NCBI GenBank assembly: GCA_963701815.1
Contig: CAVPBN010000031.1
Location: forward strand, 139,835 to 203,834
DNA from: AP-15 sp963701815
GTDB lineage: Bacteria; Pseudomonadota; Alphaproteobacteria; ATCC43930; CGMCC-115725
Direction: 5' to 3'
Length of the DNA: 64,000 nt
Shown: piece after piece, positions 18,094-28,593 of the stretch
How positions within the stretch are numbered: position 1 is the stretch's first letter
Layout of the letters: every line of letters starts with the position of its first letter
Translations under genes and position numbers: made by a program
The notes under the pieces: model-generated
Seen by the model: only the letters and a program-made list of their open reading frames with translations
What the model was told of the DNA's origin: nothing
Database searches by the model: none

Positions 18094-19269
18094 TCAGGCG
18101 CGGCCCCACAACTCCCTGGTCGCGATGCGGGCGCCGTCGGCGAGGGCGGCGAGCTTGGCCCAGACGACGCTGGGGTGGACCTCGCAGGAGGTCGAAAAGC
18201 TGGCAAACCCGCAATCGGCGCCGGCGATCACGTTTTCGCGGCCGACGACGCCGGCAAAGCGGCCGATGCGCTGGGCCACCGCTTCCGGGTGTTCGACCAG
18301 GTTCGAGGCATGGGTGACGATGCCGGGGATCAGCGCCTTGCCTTCCGGCAATTTGACCGTCTCCCACACCCGCCACTCGTGCTCGTGGCGCGGGTTGGCG
18401 GCCTCGAACGAATACGCCCCGGCCTGCACGCCGAGCATGATGTCGACGATGTTCTTGAGTTCGAGATCATGGATTCGAGGGCCCATATTGATGCTGTAGC
18501 AGGTGTGATAGCGGACCCGCTCGGCGGGGATGCCGGCAAGCGCGTGGTTCAGCAGTTCGACGCTGGCGCCGGCCCATTTGCGGCACTGGCCGAGATCGAG
18601 CTCCGGGTGCATCGCCCAGTGGCTGGCGAGCTGCGGATCGTCGATCTGCAATACCAGGCCGGCGGCGACGATCGCCTTGTATTCCTCGTGCAGCGCGTCG
18701 GCCAGCGCCACCCGGAATTCCTCGTCGGTGTTGTAATATTCGTTGGTGTTCCAGTTGGCGAGATTGGTCGGCGAAATCGCCGGCATGAACGCCTCCTCGC
18801 AGGCGATGCCGGCGAGCGCGGTTGTCAGATTGTCGATGTCGCGCTGCAATGCGTCCGATCCCCGGTAGGTGATCGGGCCGGTGCAGACCCAGTTGGTCGG
18901 CGGCGCCTTGCCGGCGGTCCCCGGCATCTGCGACGCCCATTCGTAGTATTCAGGAAAGGCCAGGTATTCGCGCGAAGCCGCCCAGCCGCTCCGCCCGCCC
19001 GCACTCTTGCGCGGCTCGATCCCGGCCAGGCGCTCGTTGACGTAGGGAATGAACCCGAACCGCCCCATCTCGCCGTCGGCGACGACGTCGATGCCGCTTT
19101 CGGCCTGGCGTCTGACGCTCTCGGCAACGGCGCCCTTGACCCGGCCGGCATAGGCATCGGCGTCAAAGCCGGCGCCCTGCTCCTTCGCCTGGATCATCGC
19201 CAACAGGTCGGGCGGCCGCGGCAGGCTGCCGACATGGGTGGTCAGGATCCGCTCGCTGCTCCGCTTCAT
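18094..19269 (-). CDS. MetE C-terminal-like (core methionine synthase/MtaD family) methyltransferase
   Basis: 391-aa cobalamin-independent methionine-synthase-like enzyme consisting only of the catalytic TIM barrel, without the MetE N-terminal half. Start: T-T-H-V-G-S-L-P-R-P, typical of the family. Zinc-ligand positions are visible as Y-H-T-C, E-A-A-N-P-R-H-E and the late Cys in G-A-D-C-G-F-A-S-F. Such stand-alone enzymes transfer methyl groups to thiols, but the acceptor here is unknown. ATG 19269 is preceded by GAGGAGG. A frameshift in the DyP gene upstream makes the two appear as one long frame, but they are separate genes. Part of its 3' end is duplicated at 11308-11393. Confidence 0.88.
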   Translation of the reverse strand: MKRSSERILTTHVGSLPRPPDLLAMIQAKEQGAGFDADAYAGRVKGAVAESVRRQAESGIDVVADGEMGRFGFIPYVNERLAGIEPRKSAGGRSGWAASREYLAFPEYYEWASQMPGTAGKAPPTNWVCTGPITYRGSDALQRDIDNLTTALAGIACEEAFMPAISPTNLANWNTNEYYNTDEEFRVALADALHEEYKAIVAAGLVLQIDDPQLASHWAMHPELDLGQCRKWAGASVELLNHALAGIPAERVRYHTCYSINMGPRIHDLELKNIVDIMLGVQAGAYSFEAANPRHEHEWRVWETVKLPEGKALIPGIVTHASNLVEHPEAVAQRIGRFAGVVGRENVIAGADCGFASFSTSCEVHPSVVWAKLAALADGARIATRELWGRA

Positions 19270-19334
19270 GCCGCCCTCCTCAATTCGCACCGATGGCAGC
19301 AGAAGACTAACGCGGGTCGGGCTCGCGCGGTCGA

Positions 19335-20781
19335 TCAGGTCAGCACCGTGCGCAATGCGGTCAAGGACGGCACGAAGAAATAGGCGGCGGCGGTCAGCTT
19401 TACGAACTGGTCCGGGATGTCGAGCGTGGTTCGGCGCGAGCCGGCCGGGTAGTTCGGGAACGGTTCGTCCATCTCGCGGGCGCCGTTGCCGGCTGCCTGC
19501 CCGACGATCGGATCGAACCCCGGCGTCACCGCACCGCCGCCCGGCCGTTGCTTGCCGCCGATGAAATCGGGGTCGTTGGCACAGCGGCGCTGGATGTACT
19601 CGAACTGGCGCTCGATCGAGGTCTGGTAGCAGACGAACATCAGGCCGCGGCTCTGCCGGGTTGCGATCTCGCCGGGCGCTACCTCGGGACCGAACGGAAT
19701 GCCGGCGCGGATGATGCGGTGCCGCTGCGCCTCCGCCTCGTTGCCGGCGTCGTCGCGCGGGTAAACCTTGCGGATATGGCGACGCGTAGGGGCATTTGCG
19801 CTGCCACGGATCGTCGGCAAACCCGAAATCGTTGTTGCGGTTGTCGTCGCCGCCGAGCGCCGGGTCGTCGCGCAGCGGCGCCAGCTCCAGCGGCGCGCCG
19901 CTCTTCCAGCGGCCGACCATCCGCGCCATCAGCAATTCCGGGTCCATGCCGAGCCGCGCCGCCCGTTCGGCGACGAACCGGCGGAACTCGGGCACTTTCT
20001 GTTCGAGGCGCCGAAACACCATGTATGAGCCGTTTTTGAGCCACGGCGCGGCCATCTCGGGCGGCGGTCCGGGTTTGACCGGATCGTCCGGATGCTGCCC
20101 GGGATAGCCGAAGACAAATTCTCCCGGCCACAGCAGATCCTCCCCGGGCAATCCCTGATCGGGTTGGTAGTGCGGCTTCGACCGGGACGTCAGCCCGCGG
20201 ATGCCCGGTTGCGAAATGCCGTCGAGAAAGCCGAAATGCTCATGTCCGCGCTGCGCCCCCGGGCGCGTCGCGCCGAGTTCCGCATAGACGACCCTGATCG
20301 AGGGACCGAGAAATCTGAGCAGCTCGTTTTGGTGGAAGGTCGCGAACGGTCGGCTGGGCCCGGCGATCACGAACACTCCGTCGATCCGGTCCGAGACGAA
20401 CTCCGGCAGCCAGGTCGAGATCGCGGGATCATGCAGAGCAGCGATCGTCGACGGGTGACCGGCGCCCTTCTCGAACGACGCATCCAGATGCGGCAAACGC
20501 ATGCCGATCAGCTGGATCAGCCCGTCTTTGGTCAATCCGAGGTTCAGCCCATAGAAATAATTGCTGCCTTGCTGACCAAGCCGTTTGCGCCGCTCGATCA
20601 CCAGATCGCGCTGCCGCGCCTGGTGGACGCTGGTAATCCGGTCGATCACATGCCGCTTTAACGCCTGCTTGAAGGCCACGGCATTCGTGATCTTAAAGAA
20701 CAGTAAAATTTCGACATTCTTCTGAAGGTAGGCGAGAACATCGCCTTGAATGTCATTCAGCTCCAATTGCGGCTGTCCCAT
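19335..20781 (-). CDS. DyP-type heme peroxidase, one frameshift
   Basis: Dye-decolorising peroxidase that oxidises substrates with hydrogen peroxide. It starts M-G-Q-P-Q-L-E-L-N-D-I-Q-G-D-V-L. The GxxDG motif is G-F-L-D-G-I-S-Q-P-G-I (distal Asp), and the proximal heme ligand lies in H-I-R-K-V-Y-P-R-D-D. The frame breaks just before that histidine at about 19778-19779. One base fewer joins K-C-P-Y-A-S to H-I-R-K and gives the normal C-terminus (F-F-V-P-S-L-T-A-L). As printed, the downstream frame runs into the metE-like gene, which is an artefact of the shift. No signal peptide is visible, so it is probably cytoplasmic. Confidence 0.87.
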
Positions 20782-20977
20782 GAGAAGCGCTCCGCTGCGG
20801 CTCGATACCCTCAAGGCGCCGGTCGACAAAGCGGCGAACCCAGGTCACGGCAGGAGGCAAACAGCCGCACAGCTCCGCCGGCAGCTCGAGGGTCGTCTGA
20901 TCCCGGTCACCACATGGCGGTGGAAGCGGCAGCTGCGGACCGGAGATCCCGTGTCCGGCCCGCAGGCCTAAGGCAGG

Positions 20978-21304
20978 TTAGTTGCCGCCGGAGCCTTCGA
21001 AACCGACCAGCAAATAGTCGGTTACCCAGCATACAAAGTTGTTGTTTCCGTCGAATTTCGGCCAGCGATACATGATCCGGACCGCCGTATTGATCTTGTG
21101 CGGTTGCCCTTTGAAATTCCAGGCGTCCGCGTACTCTCCTTCCAATTCCATATTAAATTGGCTGAGATCGACATGGCCCGAATCCGACATCGGCGCCGCA
21201 TTCGGCGTGACCTCAGGGGCGCTAGCTCCAAAGATAATCGGTCTGCCGTTCGAATACGGGTTCAACTTTCGGATCAACGTCCCGAGGTCCCTCTCTACAG
21301 ACAT
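20978..21304 (-). CDS. hypothetical 108-aa protein
   Basis: Small soluble protein with a good ribosome site (GGAGGAGAG, 6-7 bases before the ATG) and plausible codon use. It is acidic with several aromatic residues (M-Y-R-W-P-K-F-D-G-N-N-N-F-V-C-W-V-T-D-Y-L-L-V-G-F-E) and no signal or TM segment. No family recognised. It lies upstream of the DyP gene on the same strand with a 196-base gap, so joint transcription is possible but not shown. Confidence 0.65.
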   Translation of the reverse strand: MSVERDLGTLIRKLNPYSNGRPIIFGASAPEVTPNAAPMSDSGHVDLSQFNMELEGEYADAWNFKGQPHKINTAVRIMYRWPKFDGNNNFVCWVTDYLLVGFEGSGGN

Positions 21305-21529
21305 GTGTTGCTCTCCTCCGTGCCAGATGCTGAGAAACGCCTTCTATTGATCCGGTGGTTCGGATCAGACGCTAAACGGCCTTCGATCGCCAAGTTAGAG
21401 CGTTACTTCTGTCCAATGTGTGAACCGCCTCACACGCCATCGATAAATTTGCCGGACGGCCCCTGCGCCGTCATGGTCGCGGGCGGCGCTTCAATCCCGA
21501 CGGGGCCTGCGGCGTCATGATCGACCTGC

Positions 21530-24500
21530 TCAGGTCGCGTCCGGGGTCAGCGCCGCCCGGACGGCGGCGGCCCTGGCCGGCTCGTCCAGGGTGCCGAGGG
21601 CCTGGAAAATCGCGCACGCTTGATCGAGGAGCCGCCGAGCGGCCGCAACGTCTCCGGCATTGCGGCGCAGCTCGGCTCGTGTAACCATCGCTTTGGCGAG
21701 ATCGTTACGCGCACCGACGCGCTCCAGGATCCGCATCGCCGAATCCGAATACTGATCGGCCGCCGCCGGAGCCTCGGCGGCCAGGCAATCGCTCATCAAC
21801 CAACACGCCCGGCCCTCGAAGTGGAGATAGCCCATACTCCGGCTCGTGTTCAGCGCGGCTTCGATCAGCGGCCCCGCCTTCACGCGGTCGCCCCGACGAA
21901 GATGACCCTCGGCCAGCCACAAAGCTTGGTGCAGGTGGGTGTAGCGCAGCTTGGAACGTTCGGACCAGGCGACTACATCGCTCAGTTCTGCGATACCGGC
22001 TTCGATTCGACCTGCCTTTATTTCCGCATAACCGCGTGCCGCCCTGGCCATGGCGGCATCATAGGGGATCGGTGCGAGCGCGAGCGCTTGCTCGCAACAT
22101 TCCAATCCGCTTGGTAAATTACCCTGTTGAATATGGGCGGACCCCATTCGCAACCAGCCGACAGCCTTCAGGCGGAGGTCGTCGAGAGCGACCCCGTGAG
22201 CGAGCGCACGCCTGCAATAGTCGAGGCTCGCATCCCATTCTCCCAGCCCGTTGGCGGCCACGCTGAGGTGCCAGAGCGTCCGGCTCGCCCACCAGAAATT
22301 GTCGCGCAATTCAAAGATTTCCAAAGCGCGCTCTCCGGCTTCTACGGCCTCCTTCAACATCCCGACAAAGGTGTAGATCTGGGCGAGGCAGGAGGTCGCG
22401 ATGGCGCCGATCTGATCCAGGCCGGCCGAGGCAGCGAGGTCGGCTGCCACACGGCAGTGCTCGATCACGAGCTCCGGCCGGCCTCCGGTCAGGCTGTGCA
22501 GAAAACCGGTCCAGTAATGCCAAGTGGCGCGGCGGCGCGGGTCGCCGCAGCCGTCCACCATGCCACGGATCGCGTCGAGCGCCTCGATGTGTTCGGCGTG
22601 CCGACCCAAAGCAAACTTGACCTCGGCCTGCTCGGTCACGGCGTCGATGCGGCGCAGTCGGTTCGGTTCGGTGTCGGACATCGTGTCGAGACGCCGCAGC
22701 GCGTCGGTAAAATAGGACAGGGCATCGTTGTTGGCCCACCGACGTTGCGCCTTTTCTGCGCTCAAGATCCCGTAATCCACGGCCCGTTCTGCTCTGGTCG
22801 CTGCGCCCGAAATGAAATGCCAGCAACTCTGCGACCTCGGCCGCGCGGCCGTCGTAGAGCCTTTCGAGGGCGCGTCCGATATCGGCATGATAGGCGGCGC
22901 GGTGCCGCTCGAGCAGGCTGCCGTAGGCCGCCTCTTGCGTCAGCCAATGGCGAAAGACGAAGAGGCTTCCCTCAGGCTCGACCCGCTCGTAGATGAATTC
23001 GAGACGGCCCAGTTCGCGCAGCTGACCGTCGAGCGAACCGCCCCCTTTCCATACCGCCCGCAACAGGCGAAGCGAGAATTCACGACCGATCACCGCGGCG
23101 TTTTGCAACAGTTGCTTGGTTGTCGCCGGCAGCCGATCGATGCGCGCCATGACAACGCCGTGAATGGTCTGGGGGACCATCAGATCCGAGCGATGATCGC
23201 TGATTTCGCCGGCGTGCAGAGCGAGTTGTTCGAGAAACAGCGGGTTGCCGTCGGCCTTGGCGACGATCTCCTCGGTCAACGGATCGGCGAGACTGTCCTG
23301 TCGCAGCACGGAGCGGACGATGTGAAGGCTGTCGTCCCAGGACAACGGCTGCAGCTGGATCTGGGCTGGTTGCGATTTGTCGATCCAGGGCGGACGATAC
23401 TCAGGGCGATGCGTAGCCAGCAGCAGGATGCGGGCATCAGCGACATTCTCCGCCAGAAACTCGAGCAGTTCCTCGGATACCGTGTCGATCCAATGCAGGT
23501 CCTCCAATACCAGCACCAGCGGGCGTCTTCGGCTTCCCTCGATGCAGAGCCTGTGCAAGACGTCAAAGCTCTTGGATTTTACCGCTTCGGGGTTCGAGAA
23601 TGCCGGCAGGCCGGAAACTTCCTCGATTCCCAGAAGATGCAGCAGAACCGGGCCGTCCTGATCCGGATCCATCCCGACCTCGCGCAGCCCGGAATGGATT
23701 TTAACGACGATGGTTTCGGCCGTGTCCGTCTCGACGATCCCGCAATTGCTGCGCAGAACGTCGAGCGCGAGCGAATAGGGAATGGCGCTGCCGTAGGACA
23801 GGCATCTTCCCTCCACCCAGGTTATCCGGCCATCGCCGATCCGGCGGCGGAATTCGCCCACGAGCCTCGATTTGCCGATGCCCGGTTCGCCGACGATGCC
23901 GATCACCTGGCCGCGGCCGTCCTCGACCCGGCGCAACACATCGTGCAGCACGGCGCGTTCGCCCTCGCGGCCGACAAAATCCGACATCCGCGCCGGCATG
24001 ACCGCATCGCGAGCGGAGCGCGACCGGGAGACGCCGAGCAGGCGATAGGCCGGGATCGGATCGGTCTTGCCCTTGAGGGTCAGCGGCCCGACCGGTTCGA
24101 CGCGCGCGTAACCCTGGGCCAATGCCCGGACCGCGCCGCTGACCAGGATCTCTCCCGGTTCGGCGGCTTGTTGCAATCTGGCGGCGAGGTTTGCGGTGTC
24201 GCCGATCGCGGTATCCATGCGGAAGCTTCCGCCGATCGCGCCAAAGACGACCGGTCCGGTATGGATGCCGATCCGAACCCGCAGTTTGCGGCCGATTCCG
24301 GCGTCCCGATCGCCGGCCTCGCCGAGAGCCCGTCGAATGGCGAGCCCCGAGAGCAGGGCGCGCCGCACATGGTCCTCATGGGTGACCGGCGCGCCGAACA
24401 GCGCCATAAAGCCGTCGCCGCTGAATTGCGGTGCGATACCGTCGAGGCGGTGCACTTCGGCCAGCGATACCTCGATAAATTCGCTGACGAGGTCGTGCAT

Positions 24501-24855
24501 CGCCTCGGCGCCGAGACGATCGGTAAGCGCGGTCGAGTTCGACGATGTCGCAAAAAAGCGCGGTCACCTGCTTGATTTCGCCGGCTGGCGCGCTTCGGGC
24601 GGCGGCGATCTGCGGGGCAGATCGCCCGGGCATTTCGGTCCCGGCGATGATCATCGGCGCCGGCCCGCCGAGCGCCGCCGCACAGCGGCCGCAGAACCTG
24701 TTTTCGGGAGGATTGCCGGCGCCGCAGGACGGACAAACCACGGCGAGAGGCGCGGCGCACTGGCCGCAAAATCTCATATCGGCCGGGTTCTCGGCGTGGC
24801 ACCGAGCGCATCTCATACCGGCCTCCGCAGGCAGCGCCGGAGTATTGAGCGGCAC
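21530..24855 (-). pseudogene. zinc-ribbon/class III cyclase/AAA ATPase/TPR regulator, two frameshifts
   Basis: One long gene read in three frames. It begins with two zinc ribbons (C-A-R-C...F-C-G-Q-C and C-P-S-C-G...F-C-G-R-C). A cyclase domain follows (L-F-C-D-I-V, F-S-G-D-G-F-M-A-L-F, G-D-T-A-N-L-A-A-R-L), then a P-loop ATPase of the guanylate-cyclase-associated type (G-E-P-G-I-G-K-S-R, L-V-L-E-D-L-H-W-I-D) and about 450 residues of TPR-like helices. Breaks at 24537-24545 and 22803-22809 are each repaired by removing one base: C-D-I-V then N-S-T-A-L-T-D-R-L, and F-H-F-G then A-A-T-R-A-E-R. It may therefore be intact in the organism. It is divergent from the crp-family gene, and a CRP palindrome lies about 90 bases upstream of its start. 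Confidence 0.85.
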
Positions 24856-25208
24856 CCCATGTTAACCCCTGGAAGCGAAGGGTTTCAAGGACCGGCTGTC
24901 CAGCTGGTGTCGCCGCTTGCGGCCGAGCGAAGAAATTTCGGTTCTGTGAGGGATCTCACATGGGCGGTTTGAGACAGCGGGCTATGGACAGGGCGGAGAA
25001 ACCGGCTTTTTAACCTTAAGAAGGCGAACGGCCCAACAAATGATATGCTGCCTGAACGGATCGTCTGCTAATTTGATCTTCATCAGGCGCGCCAAGTCCG
25101 ACAGGCCGGACGCCGGTTGAGGCCGGGATCCACGGCCGTGGCGGCAGGATCGGCGGTGCGTGCGTGCGGACTCGGGTCCGTCGCCGCGCAGCTTATGGAG
25201 GATCGTCT
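24856..25208. other. divergent promoter region between cyclase and crp-family genes
   Basis: It holds the perfect CRP-like palindrome at 24945-24960, AT-richer sequence at 25010-25085 that could house promoters, and a ribosome site GGAGGA just before the crp-family start. No gene was supported. Confidence 0.6.
24945..24960. promoter_or_regulatory. perfect CRP-consensus palindrome
   Basis: TGTGA-GGGATC-TCACA is an exact match to the enterobacterial CRP consensus. It lies between a cyclase gene (start 24855, minus) and a Crp-family gene (start 25209, plus) whose recognition helix carries the R-E pair that reads GTGA in CRP. Autoregulation of one or both genes is the simple inference. Confidence 0.7.
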
Positions 25209-25904
25209 ATGACCGGCCCGACTTTCGAAGAGAAGCGGCGGATCTTCGAGCAACACTTCCTGCTCGGCAAGTTGAGCACCGCCGAGATCGACCAGTTGCT
25301 GACCTATTCCCGGGTCGAGCGCTACCCGGCCGGCGAGGAGATCTATCCGAAAGGCTCGCCGGGGCAGAGCATGATGGTGGTGTTGCGCGGCACTGCCAAG
25401 ATGAGCTCCGTTTCCCTCGAGGGAAAGGAAATCGTCCTCAACATCATCCATGCCGGCGAGATCTTTGGCGAGATAGCCTTACTGGACGGGGCGGAACGCT
25501 CCGCCGATGCGATCGCCATGACCGATTGCGAATTGCTGGTGCTGAGCCGTCGCAACTTCATGCCGATGCTCGAACAGCATCCCGAAATGTGCATGATGCT
25601 GATCAAAATCCTGTGCCAGCGGCTGCGGCGCACCAGCGAACAGGTCGAGGACGTGCTGTTCCGCCATCTCGAATCGCGGATCGCCAAAGCGCTGTTGCAG
25701 CTCGCCGAACGCCCGGACCGGGATCATGTCGGCCGCGCGCCCGTCAAACTGACGCTGTCGCAGAGCGAACTCGGCAATATCGTCGGCAGCTCGCGCGAGA
25801 GCGTCAACAAACAGCTGCAGGTCTGGCAGCGCGCCGGCTTGATCGATCTGGCGAAGGGCTCGATCGTGATCCACGACGCGGGCGCGTTCGAGCAACTGGT
25901 CTGA
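25209..25904 (+). CDS. Crp/Fnr-family transcriptional regulator, probably cAMP-responsive
   Basis: 231-aa regulator with an N-terminal cyclic-nucleotide domain and a C-terminal winged HTH. The phosphate-binding cassette reads G-E-I-F-G-E-I-A-L-L-D-G-A-E-R-S-A-D-A, keeping the Glu and Arg-Ser that hold cAMP in CRP. There are no FNR cysteines. The helix-turn-helix is L-S-Q-S-E-L-G-N-I-V-G-S-S-R-E-S-V-N-K-Q-L, with the S-R-E-S-V helix close to CRP's recognition helix. ATG 25209 with GGAGGA six bases before it was chosen over an in-frame start at 25164. It probably binds the palindromes at 24945 and 11467 (inference). Confidence 0.9.
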   Translation: MTGPTFEEKRRIFEQHFLLGKLSTAEIDQLLTYSRVERYPAGEEIYPKGSPGQSMMVVLRGTAKMSSVSLEGKEIVLNIIHAGEIFGEIALLDGAERSADAIAMTDCELLVLSRRNFMPMLEQHPEMCMMLIKILCQRLRRTSEQVEDVLFRHLESRIAKALLQLAERPDRDHVGRAPVKLTLSQSELGNIVGSSRESVNKQLQVWQRAGLIDLAKGSIVIHDAGAFEQLV

Positions 25905-26010
25905 GCGCATTGCGGCGCCCGCCGACCGGCGCCGCTGCGAGCGACGGTTTTCGCTTCGCTGCCGGCGCCCGATATCGCAGAGACGCCGCCCGATCTTCGA
26001 ATACCGCTTG

Positions 26011-27027
26011 ATGCCGACCGCCGCGCCGCGCCCCGCGACCTGGATCAGGACGACCCCATCCGGGCTCTACTGCGAGCCGGGCGACTTCTACATCGATCCG
26101 CTGCACCCGGCGCCGCGCGCCGTCATCACCCACGGGCATGGCGATCACGCGCGATCGGGCAACGACCGGGTGCTCGCTACGCCGGGGACGATCGCCATCA
26201 TGCGATCGCGCTACGGCGAGTTGGCCGGCGGCTCGCTGCAGGCGCTGGCCTACGGGGAAACGGTCGCGATCGGCGGCGTCACGGTGCGCCTGGTGCCGGC
26301 CGGCCACGTGCTCGGCAGCGCGCAAATCGTCCTCGACTACCGCGGCAGCCGGATCGTCGTCTCCGGCGACTACAAGCGCCGGCCCGATCCGACCTGCCCG
26401 CCTTTCGAACCCTGCGCTTGCGATCTCTTTATAACCGAGGCGACCTTTGCGCTGCCGGTCTTCCGACATCCGCCGGACCGTCTGGAGATCGACCGGTTGC
26501 TGCACTCGCTGGCGCTGTTCCCGGAGCGCTGCCATCTGGTCGGCGTCTATGCGCTCGGCAAATGCCAGCGCGTGCTGGCGCTGTTGCGGCAGGCGGGATA
26601 CCGGGAACCCGTCTATCTGCACGGCGCGTTGATCGGGCTGACCGAGCTTTACGAGCATCTGGGCGTGCCGCTCGGCCCGGTGCTTCCGGTGACCGCGGTG
26701 GCGCGCGACGCATTGAAAGGCAGCATTGTATTGGCGCCGCCAGGCGCCAGGGCGGAGCTCTGGTCGCGTCGGCTGCCCGACCCGCTCGTCGCGATGGCCT
26801 CGGGCTGGATGCGGGTGCGTCAGCGCGCCAAGGCAAGCGGCGTCGAGTTGCCGCTGGTGATTTCCGATCATGCCGATTGGGACGAGCTGACCGCAACGAT
26901 CGACGAGGTCGCCGCCGACGAGATCTGGGTCACGCACGGGCGCGAGGAGGCGCTCGTCCATTACGCGACCAAGCGCGGCTACCAGGCTCGCGCCCTGGCC
27001 CTCGTCGGCTTTGAGGAGGATCAGTGA
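26011..27027 (+). CDS. ligase-associated DNA exonuclease (metallo-beta-lactamase/beta-CASP fold)
   Basis: 338-aa nuclease of the Cft2/SNM1-like family that accompanies bacterial ATP-dependent ligases. Metal-binding motif T-H-G-H-G-D-H-A lies near residue 40, with further ligands in A-G-H-V-L-G-S-A, V-S-G-D-Y-K and, near the end, S-D-H-A-D-W and T-H-G-R. ATG 26011 starts W-I-R-T-T-P-S-G-L-Y-C. The gene overlaps the ligase by four bases (ATGA), giving a two-gene DNA-repair operon. It should process DNA ends in the cytoplasm. Confidence 0.93.
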   Translation: MPTAAPRPATWIRTTPSGLYCEPGDFYIDPLHPAPRAVITHGHGDHARSGNDRVLATPGTIAIMRSRYGELAGGSLQALAYGETVAIGGVTVRLVPAGHVLGSAQIVLDYRGSRIVVSGDYKRRPDPTCPPFEPCACDLFITEATFALPVFRHPPDRLEIDRLLHSLALFPERCHLVGVYALGKCQRVLALLRQAGYREPVYLHGALIGLTELYEHLGVPLGPVLPVTAVARDALKGSIVLAPPGARAELWSRRLPDPLVAMASGWMRVRQRAKASGVELPLVISDHADWDELTATIDEVAADEIWVTHGREEALVHYATKRGYQARALALVGFEEDQ

Positions 27028-28593
27028 ACCGCTTTGCCGCATTGCTCGATGCGCTGCTGTTGACCCCGTCGCGCAACGGCAAATTGCGGCTGATGCAGGA
27101 ATATTTCGCAACCGAGAACGATCCCGACCGGGGTTGGGCATTGGCGGCGCTGACCGGCGAACTCTCCTTCGCCGCGGCGAAACCGAGCCAGGTGCGGGCT
27201 CTCGCCGCGGCGAGGGTCGACCCCGAACTCCTCGGCTGGTCTTACGATTTTGTCGGCGATCTCGCCGAAACGGTGTCCTTGATCTGGCCCGAAGCCGCGT
27301 CCGGCGCGGGCAGCATTCCGAGTCTCGCGGAAATCGTCGACCGGCTGAACCGGGCGAGCCGCGCCGAGGTCGCCGACCTGCTGGCGCCCTGGCTCGACGC
27401 GCTCGACGCGGCCGGCCGCTGGGCATTGCTCAAGCTGGTCACCGGCAGCCTGCGTATCGGCGTCTCGTCCCGTCTCGCCAAGACTGCGCTCGCCGAATGG
27501 AGCGGCGTTGGTCTCGACGATATCGAGGCGGTTTGGCATGGCCTTGCTCCGCCGTATCGGCCGTTGTTCGGTTGGCTCCAAGGCAGCTGCCCACCGCCCG
27601 ATACCGGCGACTCGCCGATTTTTTCGCCGCTGATGCTGGCCCAGCCGCTCGATGACGCCGACTTGGCCGCGCTTGATCCACGCGACTATCTGGCCGAATG
27701 GAAATGGGACGGCATCCGCGTTCAGCTGGTCGGCCGCGGCGGCGACCGGCGGATTTATTCGCGCTCGGGCGACGAGGTCGGCGCCGCCTTTCCTGATCTC
27801 TGCGCGGCGTTGCCCGGGGAGGTTACCCTCGACGGCGAACTCCTCGTGATGCGCGACGGCGAGGTGGCCCCGTTCAACGATCTGCAGCAGCGTCTCAACC
27901 GCAAAGCTCCGAACGCGAAGCTGCTGCGCGATTATCCGGCGGCGGTACGGCTCTATGACATCCTGCGCGAAGGCCCGGAGGATCTGCGCGGCCTCGCTTT
28001 CGCCGAGCGCCGCAGACGGCTCGAAAGCTGGTACGCGCGGGGGCCGCGCACGGCGCTCGATCTGTCGCCGCTGGTGCCGTTTTCGAGCTGGGACGAACTC
28101 AGGGAGCTGCGCGATGCCGCCCGCGGGCGCGGCATCGAGGGGCTGATGCTGAAGCGGGCGGATTTGCTCTATGTCGCCGGCCGCGCAAAGGGGCCGTGGT
28201 TCAAGTGGAAGCGCGGCGCGCTGACGCTCGACACCGTCCTGATGTACGCCCAGCGCGGCCACGGCAAGCGCTCGTCCTTCTATTCCGACTACACCTTCGG
28301 CGTTTGGCGCGGAGACGAGCTGGTCCCTGTCGGCAAGGCCTATTCGGGGTTTACCGATGACGAACTGCGCCGGCTCGACCGCTGGATACGGGACAATACC
28401 GAGCACCGTTATGGGCCGGTGCGCGAGGTGGCTGCGCAGATCGTGCTCGAAGTCGCGTTCGACAGCGTCCACCGCTCGGCTCGCCACAAATCGGGGGTGG
28501 CGATGCGCTTCCCCCGGATCCACCGCATCCGCTGGGACAAGCCGGCGCGCCGAAGCCGACACCCTCGAAGCACTCGAAAAGCTGTTGAACTAG
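27024..28593 (+). CDS. ATP-dependent DNA ligase (LigC/LigB-type, exonuclease-coupled), frameshift near the end
   Basis: About 520-aa ligase. An N-terminal helical DNA-binding region is followed by the nucleotidyltransferase core with the adenylation motif E-W-K-W-D-G-I-R (catalytic Lys227), D-G-E-L-L-V (III), G-I-E-G-L-M-L-K (IV) and W-F-K-W-K-R (V), then an OB domain (K-A-Y-S-G-F-T-D-D-E-L). Near 28543-28552 one extra base shifts the frame. Without it the protein ends A-E-A-D-T-L-E-A-L-E-K-L-L-N at 28591-28593; with it the frame runs to 28721. In related operons a DEXH helicase and a PdeM nuclease often follow, but here an IS110 remnant occupies that place. Confidence 0.92.

Noticed and set aside
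18094..20829. Single 911-residue DyP-MetE fusion protein
   Set aside because: It arises only because a +1 base near 19778 throws the DyP frame into the metE frame. The true DyP end and an independent metE-like start with GAGGAGG are both present.
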